Positions 19,060 through 27,429 of a stretch of DNA of 64,000 bases are shown here, in pieces. The stretch comes from Bacteroidales bacterium (GTDB taxonomy: Bacteria > Bacteroidota > Bacteroidia > Bacteroidales > FEN-979), in contig JAUXWT010000055.1 in NCBI GenBank assembly GCA_030681475.1, forward strand, positions 68,914 through 132,913. The letters run 5' to 3'. Under the pieces are notes generated by a model. That model did not search any database. It was not told where the DNA came from and worked only from the letters and a program-made list of their open reading frames with translations. Position numbers and translations under genes: made by a program. Positions within the stretch are counted from its first letter, which is position 1, and each line of letters opens with the position of its first letter.

Positions 19060-20085
19060 ATGGAAACAACAAAAACGATCATTGATTATACACACCGCCA
19101 GGCAGGACATTGTGAAAGCGGCGCCACATCGAACCTGTTCAAATTCAACGGGTTGGAATTATCCGAGCCTATGGCGTTCGGAATTGGAAACGGATTGTAT
19201 TTCAGCTATATTCCGTTTCTTAAGATACAGTTCGCTCCCATGATCTCGTTCCGTAACTTGCCCAACACGGTTTTCAAGAGGTCAACGGTCTATATGGGTA
19301 TTGATGCCACGGTAATAAAAAAGATAAAAGACCCAAAAGAGGCCATGGAGATGCTTGACCGTAACCTGGAACAGGGAATTCCCACAGGTTGCCAGGTAGG
19401 TGTTTTTCAACTGACCTTCTTCCCTCCCGAGTACAGGATGCACTATAATATGCACAACCTGGTGGTTTTCGGTAAGGAGGGGAATATGTACCATATCAGC
19501 GACACCGTGATGGAGTTTCCGCAACTCCTTACCTATGAAGACCTTGTGCGTGTTCGCTATGCCAAAGGGGCCTTTGCCCCCCAGGGAAAAATGTACTGGA
19601 TCAATCACGCCATTGATAAACCCATTGATCTGAAACCGGCCATCATCATGGGTATTAAAAAGACCGTCAACGAAATGATCGGTATCCCCTTCCCGCTCAT
19701 TGGTGTGAAAGGATTGCGCTGGATGGCCCGTGACATTAAAAAATGGCCTAAAAAACATGGCAATGACAAGGCCTCCTTTTACCTTGGACAAATTTTACGC
19801 ATGGCCGAGGATTTTGGAACCGGCGGCGCCGGATTCCGGTATATTTACGGAGCATTTCTGAAAGAAGCCGGCGAACTTTTTAACAACCACCCGGAGTTGC
19901 TGGAGGCTTCGGATATGATGGGAAGGACGGCAAACAAGTGGCGTGAATTCACCTATATCGGAGCCCGTAACTGTAAAAACCGTTCAAAACCTGAGGAAGA
20001 TTACGGAACTCTGTCTGAAAAATTGATAGAGATCGCAAATGATGAAGAATTGGTTTATAAGAAACTTAAAAAAATCAAGTTTTAA
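19060..20085 (+). CDS. BtrH N-terminal domain-like/DUF4872-like protein
   Basis: 'HRQAGHCESGATSNLFKFNGLELSEPMAFGIGNGLYFSYIPF' BtrH-like N-terminus; TAATG overlap with the ABC ATPase gene. Confidence 0.75.
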   Translation: METTKTIIDYTHRQAGHCESGATSNLFKFNGLELSEPMAFGIGNGLYFSYIPFLKIQFAPMISFRNLPNTVFKRSTVYMGIDATVIKKIKDPKEAMEMLDRNLEQGIPTGCQVGVFQLTFFPPEYRMHYNMHNLVVFGKEGNMYHISDTVMEFPQLLTYEDLVRVRYAKGAFAPQGKMYWINHAIDKPIDLKPAIIMGIKKTVNEMIGIPFPLIGVKGLRWMARDIKKWPKKHGNDKASFYLGQILRMAEDFGTGGAGFRYIYGAFLKEAGELFNNHPELLEASDMMGRTANKWREFTYIGARNCKNRSKPEEDYGTLSEKLIEIANDEELVYKKLKKIKF

Positions 20086-20837
20086 TGTCAAGCAACCCCA
20101 TCATTGAGATCAGGGAACTGACAAAATTTTACAAAAACTCCGATGAACCAGCCGTTAACGCTATATCCTTAGATATTTTCGCGAATGAGATCTTCGGGTT
20201 GCTTGGACCCAATGGCGCCGGAAAGACCACCACCATTTCCATACTTTGCGGTTTGTTTCCGGCGACAAAAGGCCGTGTGACGATCGATGGCATTGACAGC
20301 CACACGGGCCTTGAAAAGATCAAGCAGATCATCGGAATAGTACCACAGGACATTGCACTCTACCCCACCCTGACCGGGCGTGAGAACCTCGCCTTCTTCG
20401 GTAATATGTATGGTCTCTATGGGTCAGAACTGCGCGGTAAGATCAACCATTACCTCAGTGAATTCGGGCTGGAGAAGCATGCCAACAAAACGGTGAGCAA
20501 GTACTCCGGTGGCATGAAACGCCGTGTGAATCTTATTGCCGGATTACTCCACGATCCCAAGATCCTCTTCCTGGATGAACCGACAGTCGGCATCGACGTG
20601 CAATCACGTGTGGTTATCCTGGAATATCTTAAAGCGATAAATTCAAAGGGAGTTACGATAATATATACCTCTCACTATATGGAAGAGGCGGAAAACCTTT
20701 GCACGAGAGTAGCAATCATCGATCGTGGAAATATCATCGCCAAAGGTAACCCAAAAGACCTTTTGGAAGGACATCCTGAATTCAAAAACCTGGAAAATAT
20801 CTTTCTCCATCTCACCGGTAAAGACATGAGGGACTGA
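20085..20837 (+). CDS. ABC transporter ATP-binding protein
   Basis: Walker A 'GPNGAGKTT', signature 'YSGGMKRR', Walker B 'ILFLDEP'. Confidence 0.96.
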   Translation: MSSNPIIEIRELTKFYKNSDEPAVNAISLDIFANEIFGLLGPNGAGKTTTISILCGLFPATKGRVTIDGIDSHTGLEKIKQIIGIVPQDIALYPTLTGRENLAFFGNMYGLYGSELRGKINHYLSEFGLEKHANKTVSKYSGGMKRRVNLIAGLLHDPKILFLDEPTVGIDVQSRVVILEYLKAINSKGVTIIYTSHYMEEAENLCTRVAIIDRGNIIAKGNPKDLLEGHPEFKNLENIFLHLTGKDMRD

Positions 20838-20839
20838 AC

Positions 20840-22141
20840 ATGAAAAAATATTTGTCGGTCTGCCGGAAAGAGATGTTGTTACTGTTGCGTGATAAAGCCG
20901 GGTTGTCCATGCTTTTTATCATGCCGGTTGCCCTGATCGTAATATCGTCGCTGATGCAGGAATTCGGATGGAACTCATTATCAAAGGATCCCTCCGTTCA
21001 GGTGCTGTTTGTAGATAATGACAGGGACAGTTTGGGTATCAAGATTAAAAACGGATTTATCGGTTCTGGTTCTTTCAAGGTAATTGACAGCCTGGCAAAT
21101 AGTCCACTTACCGCCATTACGGCAAGGGAGGCAGTCAAAAAAGGGGATTACCTTATTGCCATCGTAGTTCCCGAAGCAGCTACCCGTACCATGAGATCAA
21201 ATGTGCGGCTTTCTGTTGCAAAAACCCTGGCGGGTTTTGGTATCGGCGACCCTGTACTTTTGAACGGCATTGTTTTCAGGGATTCTGTCAATGTAACCAT
21301 ATATTTCGATCCGACGGTAAAAACAGCGTTTAAGAATGCCCTGATCAGTTCGGTGCGTGAAAATTATTACAAGATTCAGACCGACTGGGTTTTTAAAACA
21401 TTCAACGAGGAGATCACACTTCAGATGCCGATGTATAAACCACCCCGGGAGGCCTTCAACGAAGTGCTCAGATTCAGCGAGGAATTTCCCACCTACCGTG
21501 AAGTCGAGCTTATACCCAATACCACCCAGCACAACGTTCCCGCCTGGACTATTTTCGCCATGTTCTTCATCGTTATTCCACTGACACAGAGCCTGATCCA
21601 GGAACGTGAGGGAGGAAGCCTGTTCAGGTTGCTCACCATGCCTGTCTCTTATATGACACTGTTGATGGGGAAGGTAGGTGTTTATCTTGTCGTTTGTGTG
21701 GTGCAAACAGCCGCTATGCTCCTGGCAGGTGTGGTTCTACTGCCATTGTTCGGACTTCCCATGCTGGTTCTGGGAAATGATCTTCCTGCATTATTGCTGA
21801 TGACCCTTGTGGTGGCCATGGCTGCCGTAGGATATGGCCTGATGATCGGGACGATTGCCAAGACACATCAGCAGGCAGCAGCATTCGGCTCCATTTCGGT
21901 CATCATCCTGGCCGCGATGGGGGGATTATGGGTGCCAATATACCTGATGCCTCCCTTCATGAAGACCTTTTCCCTGATCAGCCCTTTGAACTGGGCAATT
22001 ACCGGGTATTACAGCATATTCGTGCGTGGAGGAAGTTTATGGCAAATCGCTCCGCAGGCGCTTAAATTGTTCCTGTTCTTTATTTCGACCGTCCTGGTTA
22101 CCGGGATATTCCACAAATATAAACACCCATTGAACATTTAA
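20840..22141 (+). CDS. ABC-2 type transporter permease
   Basis: N-terminal TM + large extracytoplasmic loop + C-terminal TM block; 'LWVPIYLMPPFMKTFSLISPLNWAITGYYSIFVRGG'; 2 nt after the ATPase gene. Confidence 0.9.
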   Translation: MKKYLSVCRKEMLLLLRDKAGLSMLFIMPVALIVISSLMQEFGWNSLSKDPSVQVLFVDNDRDSLGIKIKNGFIGSGSFKVIDSLANSPLTAITAREAVKKGDYLIAIVVPEAATRTMRSNVRLSVAKTLAGFGIGDPVLLNGIVFRDSVNVTIYFDPTVKTAFKNALISSVRENYYKIQTDWVFKTFNEEITLQMPMYKPPREAFNEVLRFSEEFPTYREVELIPNTTQHNVPAWTIFAMFFIVIPLTQSLIQEREGGSLFRLLTMPVSYMTLLMGKVGVYLVVCVVQTAAMLLAGVVLLPLFGLPMLVLGNDLPALLLMTLVVAMAAVGYGLMIGTIAKTHQQAAAFGSISVIILAAMGGLWVPIYLMPPFMKTFSLISPLNWAITGYYSIFVRGGSLWQIAPQALKLFLFFISTVLVTGIFHKYKHPLNI

Positions 22142-22143
22142 TT

Positions 22144-22557
22144 ATGGAACTTACCGACCGGAAAGAAATTGTTGTCAGGTTTTCAGAGGTTGATTCCATG
22201 CGGATCGTCTGGCATGGCAATTACCTCAAATATTTTGAGGATGGCAGGGAATCCTTCGGAACAAAATACAGTCTCGGTTACCTCGATGTTTATAAGCACA
22301 ACGTGATGATTCCTCTGGTGAAAATTACCTGCGACTATAAACGACCTTTGGAATACGGCGATATTGCTGTTGTGGAAACCCGTTTTGTTCCCAGTGAAGC
22401 CGCAAAGATTGTCTTTGAATATACAGTGCACCGCCAAAAAGATCAGGAAGTAGCCGCTACCGGTTCTTCAACGCAGGTATTCCTTACACCTCAAGGGGAG
22501 CTGTTGCTGACTGCCCCGGATTTCTTTAACAGATGGAAAAGCAAATGGGGCATTTAA
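22144..22557 (+). CDS. Acyl-CoA/ACP thioesterase (4HBT hot-dog)
   Basis: 'VRFSEVDSMRIVWHGNYLKYFEDGRESFG' 4HBT motif. Confidence 0.88.
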   Translation: MELTDRKEIVVRFSEVDSMRIVWHGNYLKYFEDGRESFGTKYSLGYLDVYKHNVMIPLVKITCDYKRPLEYGDIAVVETRFVPSEAAKIVFEYTVHRQKDQEVAATGSSTQVFLTPQGELLLTAPDFFNRWKSKWGI

Positions 22558-23741
22558 ACGCAGATGGTATGAAACCAGTTTATATTCTGAACGATAACAT
22601 GATAACCTCTCTTGGTTTTACAACTGCTGAGAACATTTTAGCCATCAAGAAAGGAACGATCGGGATCCGGACTGTCAACGATCCGCTTCTTTATCCCAAT
22701 CCCGTTCCGGTTTCGATCGTTAACGATGACCTGTTGAACGAGAGACTTGGTGAAGCCCTTGCAGATCATCATAAAACAAGTCCATCAGACGCTTTTACAC
22801 GTTTGGAGAAATTCTTCATCATCTCCATTCATGATGTATTGAAAAACAGTCCCGTTGAAAAGGGAGATCCAAGGACACTTTTAGTAATTTCAACAACCAA
22901 AGGCAACATCGACCTGCTCGAAGACCGTTTCAAATCAAAATTCAGTCACAAGAGGCTCTATCTATGGGAATTGGGCAGAGTTATCCAGCAGTTCTTTGGT
23001 TTTGTAAACATGCCTGTTATCGTCTCAAACGCCTGTATTTCTGGTGTTCTGGCCATCATAATCTCAGCCCGGTTTCTCCAATCAGGCGCCTTCGACCATG
23101 CAGTTGTAGCCGGTGGCGACATTGCAACCGAATTTGTCATCTCCGGCTTTCAATCCTTCCAGGCGCTTAGTCCCGATCCATGTAAACCATTTGACCTGAA
23201 CCGCACCGGGTTATCGCTTGGCGAAGGGTGCGGATCAATCGTACTTTCAATTCATCCAGATACTTCCAGGACACCGTTGGTCAGGGTATCAGGGGCATCG
23301 GTAAGCAATGATGCAAATCACATATCCGGTCCTTCCCGAACCGGCGAAGAACTCAGTTGGGCCATTAACCAGGCGATGGAACAGGCGAGGGTGAGTCCCC
23401 GGGAGATCAGTTACATTTCTGCCCATGGAACTGCAACACTATTCAATGATGAGATGGAGTCAAAAGCGTTGGAAAACTGTGAACTCTCAAATGTTCCGGT
23501 GAACAGTTTCAAAGGCTACTGGGGACATACACTCGGAGCCGCCGGCATCATCGAATCAGTTGCAACAATATCAACGCTCAGAAGTAATTATCTTTACCGC
23601 TCGGCTGGTTTTGACACCTTGGGTGTTCCTTCGCCATTGCGAGTGATCACCACAAACAGACCAGGCGAAGTAAATGCATGTCTTAAAACCGCATCCGGTT
23701 TCGGTGGGTGCAACGCTGCCATTATTTATCAGAAAGATTAA
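22533..23741 (+). CDS. Beta-ketoacyl synthase (KS2)
   Basis: 'IVSNACISGVLAI' Cys; 'SAHGTATLFNDEMESKAL'; 'FKGYWGHTLGAAGIIES'; 'ASGFGGCNAAIIY'. Confidence 0.9.
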   Translation: MEKQMGHLNADGMKPVYILNDNMITSLGFTTAENILAIKKGTIGIRTVNDPLLYPNPVPVSIVNDDLLNERLGEALADHHKTSPSDAFTRLEKFFIISIHDVLKNSPVEKGDPRTLLVISTTKGNIDLLEDRFKSKFSHKRLYLWELGRVIQQFFGFVNMPVIVSNACISGVLAIIISARFLQSGAFDHAVVAGGDIATEFVISGFQSFQALSPDPCKPFDLNRTGLSLGEGCGSIVLSIHPDTSRTPLVRVSGASVSNDANHISGPSRTGEELSWAINQAMEQARVSPREISYISAHGTATLFNDEMESKALENCELSNVPVNSFKGYWGHTLGAAGIIESVATISTLRSNYLYRSAGFDTLGVPSPLRVITTNRPGEVNACLKTASGFGGCNAAIIYQKD

Positions 23742-23742
23742 C

Positions 23743-24393
23743 ATGGACCGTATCATAACAGCCTACAGCCATATCACTGAAAACAAGGTCATCGTGAATG
23801 ACCGGCTCATATTCTATCAGGAAAATATTGTTAACTTTGCAGACTTTGTTAAAATCGTTTACAAGCAGGAAATGATCAACTATCCCAGGTTTTACAAGAT
23901 GGACGCCATCAGTAAACTTGGATTTCTCGCAGTTGAACTGGTTTTAAAGGAAAAAACAATTGCAGGATACCGCCCCGAAGCGGTGGGTGTGATCATGTCC
24001 AATTCAAGTTCAAGCCTTGATACAGACATTGCCCACAACGAAACAATCAAAGACCGTTCAAGCTATTTTCCAAGCCCCTCAGTCTTTGTTTATACATTGC
24101 CCAACATCATTATCGGGGAGGTTTGCATAAAAAATAAAATCAAAGGGGAAAATGCCTTTTTGATCTCCGAAGCATTTAATGGCAAACTGCTTTGCGATTA
24201 TGCTGATGAGTTGTTTGACAATAAACGGGTGGAAGCCTGTTTATGCGGATGGGTTGAAGTAATGGGGAACAATTGCAATGCCCTGGTGGCATTGGTCGAA
24301 ACTGCTGACAGAAGCGCTGATAGCTCGGGTTCCGGATTCAAACCGATGCTTTTTAATGCGGAGAACATGAATTTTATTATGAAACGTAACTAA
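23743..24393 (+). CDS. Half-size ketosynthase-like protein (degenerate)
   Basis: Start at 23743, 2 nt after the previous stop; 'FPSPSVFVYTLPNIIIGEVCIKNKIKGENAFLISEAF' resembles the KS N-terminal half; no HGT or GH motifs; ends at ~216 aa. Confidence 0.75.
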   Translation: MDRIITAYSHITENKVIVNDRLIFYQENIVNFADFVKIVYKQEMINYPRFYKMDAISKLGFLAVELVLKEKTIAGYRPEAVGVIMSNSSSSLDTDIAHNETIKDRSSYFPSPSVFVYTLPNIIIGEVCIKNKIKGENAFLISEAFNGKLLCDYADELFDNKRVEACLCGWVEVMGNNCNALVALVETADRSADSSGSGFKPMLFNAENMNFIMKRN

Positions 24394-24401
24394 CTGATAT
24401 T

Positions 24402-24656
24402 ATGGATGAATTGATTTTAAAACTAAAGAAAGAGGTCATTGAGCAATTAAATCTCGAGGAGACTACACCGGATGATATCGATCCTGATTCCCCATTATTT
24501 GGCGAAGGCCTGGGACTGGATTCAATTGATGCACTCGAACTTATCGTTTTACTGGAAAAGAACTACGGAATAAAGATAGAAGATCCCAAAGATGGAAAAA
24601 AAATCTTTTTCTCGATCCGTTCCATGGCAGAATACATCACGGAACATCAAAAATAG
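24402..24656 (+). CDS. Acyl carrier protein (ACP2)
   Basis: 'LFGEGLGLDSIDALELIVLLEKNYGIKIEDP'. Confidence 0.93.
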   Translation: MDELILKLKKEVIEQLNLEETTPDDIDPDSPLFGEGLGLDSIDALELIVLLEKNYGIKIEDPKDGKKIFFSIRSMAEYITEHQK

Positions 24657-24662
24657 AGCCCG

Positions 24663-25904
24663 ATGCCACAGCGGATTTTCATCACCGGATATGGCATCAT
24701 TTCATGTATCGGCAACAACCTTGAAGAAAATTTAACCTCCCTGCTGCAATCTGCACCGGGCCTTGGGAGGCTAAATCATGTCGAAACGATACTCAGGGAC
24801 GAACTTCTTGTCGGGGAGGTGCCAAAAACACTGGATGAACTTTTTATCTTGGCCGGAATAACTCCTGCCGAAGGTTACTCGAGAAATGCCCTTCTCGGAA
24901 TGATTGCAGCACGCGAAGCCGCTGTAAACAGCCGTCTGGAGTTGTACCCTGAATTGAAAACAGGATTGATCTCCGCCACCACCGTTGGCGGCATGGACCG
25001 TTGTGAACTCTATTACAACGATTTCCTCACCAATGATTCCCGCAACGCCTATATCGATGCATACGACTGTGCCGACAGCACCGAGAAGATTGCCCAAATG
25101 CTGGGAATATCCGATTTTGTGACCACCATCAGCACGGCATGTTCATCGGCTGCCAATGCCATCCTGCTTGGGGCGCGGATGATCCGTTCCGGTCGTCTTG
25201 ACCGTGTTCTGGCAGGAGGTTGTGAAGCGCTGACCAAGTTTCACCTGCTTGGATTCAATGCCTTGAAAATCCTTGACAAAGAGCCTTGCAAACCCTTTGA
25301 TCAGCAGCGTGCCGGTATCAACCTGGGAGAAGGGGCTGCATACCTTGTACTTGAGTCGGATGAGAGCCTTAAGAAAACCGGGAACCTGCCTATTTGCGAA
25401 CTGGTCGGCTGGGGCAACTCCTGTGAGGCTTTTCACCAGACGGCCTCCTCCCCCGATGGGATCGGCGCTTATCTTGCCATGAAAAAAGCGCTCGACTTGA
25501 GCGGACTTTCTCCCGATGATATCGACTATGTGAATGCCCACGGAACCGGAACCGACAACAACGACCTTTCGGAAGGCCGTGCCATTGAGAAACTGTTCGG
25601 AGCACGTATCCCGATGGTTAGTTCGACCAAACCGTTCACCGGGCATACCACCAGCGCAGCCGGCTCAACGGAGGCTATCTTAGCTATCCTGTGCCTGCAA
25701 CACCAGGTGATCTGGCCAAACCTGAATTTTAAGGACCGAATTCCGGAACTCTGCTTCCCCCCCGTTGATAAACTTTTGACAGATGTTCCTGTAAATACCG
25801 TCATGTCGAATTCATTCGGGTTTGGGGGAAATGATACGTCATTGATCTTTACGAAGGTCAATGCAAACAATGAAAACAGTGCAGGTAATGCAGACAATGT
25901 ATAG
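24663..25904 (+). CDS. Beta-ketoacyl-ACP synthase (FabF-like), KS3
   Basis: 'ISTACSSAANAILLG', 'NAHGTGTDNNDLSEGRAI', 'KPFTGHTTSAAGSTEAI', 'SNSFGFGGNDTSLIF'. Confidence 0.93.
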   Translation: MPQRIFITGYGIISCIGNNLEENLTSLLQSAPGLGRLNHVETILRDELLVGEVPKTLDELFILAGITPAEGYSRNALLGMIAAREAAVNSRLELYPELKTGLISATTVGGMDRCELYYNDFLTNDSRNAYIDAYDCADSTEKIAQMLGISDFVTTISTACSSAANAILLGARMIRSGRLDRVLAGGCEALTKFHLLGFNALKILDKEPCKPFDQQRAGINLGEGAAYLVLESDESLKKTGNLPICELVGWGNSCEAFHQTASSPDGIGAYLAMKKALDLSGLSPDDIDYVNAHGTGTDNNDLSEGRAIEKLFGARIPMVSSTKPFTGHTTSAAGSTEAILAILCLQHQVIWPNLNFKDRIPELCFPPVDKLLTDVPVNTVMSNSFGFGGNDTSLIFTKVNANNENSAGNADNV

Positions 25905-25929
25905 TTGCATTACTTTCATTGTCTGCATT
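25887..25929. repeat. Inverted repeat AATGCAGACAATG / CATTGTCTGCATT spanning the KS3 stop codon
   Basis: Perfect 13-bp arms at 25887-25899 and 25917-25929. Confidence 0.8.
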
Positions 25930-25955
25930 GCTTTCATTCAATAATTAGTTAACAG

Positions 25956-27014
25956 ATGGCATACATCAACGGCGTAGGCTTGATTTCTCCTCAAAAAACA
26001 GCAGAAACAAAAGAGTTCCTGTCTGAAATAATGGAGTACAAAGCAGATTATCTGAAGTGCATCGAACCACTTTACAGGCCATACGTCGATCCGATCCAGT
26101 CGCGGCGGATGAGCAGATTGATCAAAATGGGGATTGCTTCCGCCAAAATGAGTCTGGCCGATGCAGCTTGCACAATGCCGGATGCCATTATTACCGGAAC
26201 TGGTTTGGGAAGCGTTGAAGATACGGAGAAAATCCTGGGTGAGATCACCAAAGATGAGATGTTCCTGAACCCAACCCCGTTTATACAGTCAACCTACAAC
26301 ACCATCAGTTCGCAGGTGGCCATTCAGTTGAAATGCCACAACTATAATTCAACCTATGTTCACCGCACTTTCTCATTCGAAAGCGGCCTGATCGACGGGC
26401 TGATGCAGATCGAAGAACAAACGGCTGCCAATGTGCTGGTGGGCGCCATCGATGAGATGACGATGAATCACCTCCAGATCACCCGCCGGATTGGCCATTG
26501 GAAGATGGAGCCGGTGAACAACCTGACTTTGCGAGAGACCGGTACCCCAGGCGCGCTCGCCGGCGAAGGTGCAGCATTCTTTGTTTTAGGCAATGAACAG
26601 CATGAATCTACCTACGCCGAACTGAAAGATGTGGCGACCTGCATCAACCTTGGCGGCTCCTTCAAACCCGAAATATTTTTACCTGATTTCCTTGAAAAAA
26701 ACGGACTCTCAGCCTATGACATTGACCTTGTTATCCTTGGCGTAAATGGTGACGTAACCTGCGATCCGATCTATATTCAGTTTGCAGACCAGTTTTTCCC
26801 CGGAAAAGCCCTGGCATGGTACAAACACCTTTGCGGCGAATATCATACGGCAACCGGTTTCGGGCTTTATATTGCAGCCAATATCCTCAAGCGGCAAATA
26901 TACCCCGGGATTTTGCATTTAAATAATATCAAACCCGGAAAACTCAAACACATCCTGATATACAACCAGTTCAGGAATGTGAACCATTCATTTATAGTGG
27001 TGAGGGGGTGTTGA
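25956..27014 (+). CDS. Ketosynthase-like chain-length factor (catalytically degenerate)
   Basis: KS fold remnants ('GIASAKMSLADA', 'LAGEGAAFFVLG', 'KHLCGEYHTATGFGLYIAANIL') but the Cys-loop reads 'RTFSFESG' and the HGT position reads 'VNGD'. Confidence 0.8.
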   Translation: MAYINGVGLISPQKTAETKEFLSEIMEYKADYLKCIEPLYRPYVDPIQSRRMSRLIKMGIASAKMSLADAACTMPDAIITGTGLGSVEDTEKILGEITKDEMFLNPTPFIQSTYNTISSQVAIQLKCHNYNSTYVHRTFSFESGLIDGLMQIEEQTAANVLVGAIDEMTMNHLQITRRIGHWKMEPVNNLTLRETGTPGALAGEGAAFFVLGNEQHESTYAELKDVATCINLGGSFKPEIFLPDFLEKNGLSAYDIDLVILGVNGDVTCDPIYIQFADQFFPGKALAWYKHLCGEYHTATGFGLYIAANILKRQIYPGILHLNNIKPGKLKHILIYNQFRNVNHSFIVVRGC

Positions 27015-27053
27015 TTTTTTTAATACCCCGGCCAAATCCGGCTTCTTAGCATC

Positions 27054-27099
27054 CCCACCCCCGACCCCTCCCTGCAGGCAGTGAGGGGTCGGGGGTGGG
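27054..27099. repeat. Perfect 17-bp inverted repeat (CCCACCCCCGACCCCTC-N12-GAGGGGTCGGGGGTGGG)
   Basis: Arms 27054-27070 and 27083-27099 with a partial third copy 'ATCCCGGGGGTGGGT' at ~27110. Confidence 0.88.
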
Positions 27100-27429
27100 T
27101 AGATTTAGCATCCCGGGGGTGGGTAAGTGCAGCAGCCAGAGTAGTGCTAATATACAGTCAGGTATGGATAATTCAATACCGTCAATGTTTTGGTTGTATA
27201 ATAATTTAATTAATTTGGAATAAGTCTAATTAAATGATTATATTTACCAGATCAAATTGCATCAAATAATTGAATTTACATGGTGAACACCATTCAAGGA
27301 AAATTAGCACACTTCTGCTTGAAATTTTCTTGTTTATGAGTCTGAGTGTAGATCAAACTGACATGGATGAATGAATGTAAAACAATTTACAACGGTGATG
27401 AAAAAATCATACTTAAAACAACAAATACC

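Noticed and set aside
12002-27014. Calling the cluster a bona fide flexirubin (dialkylresorcinol) locus
   Set aside because: No DarA/DarB-like proteins or aryl ligase are visible in the window; only the broader aryl-polyene-like label is supportable.
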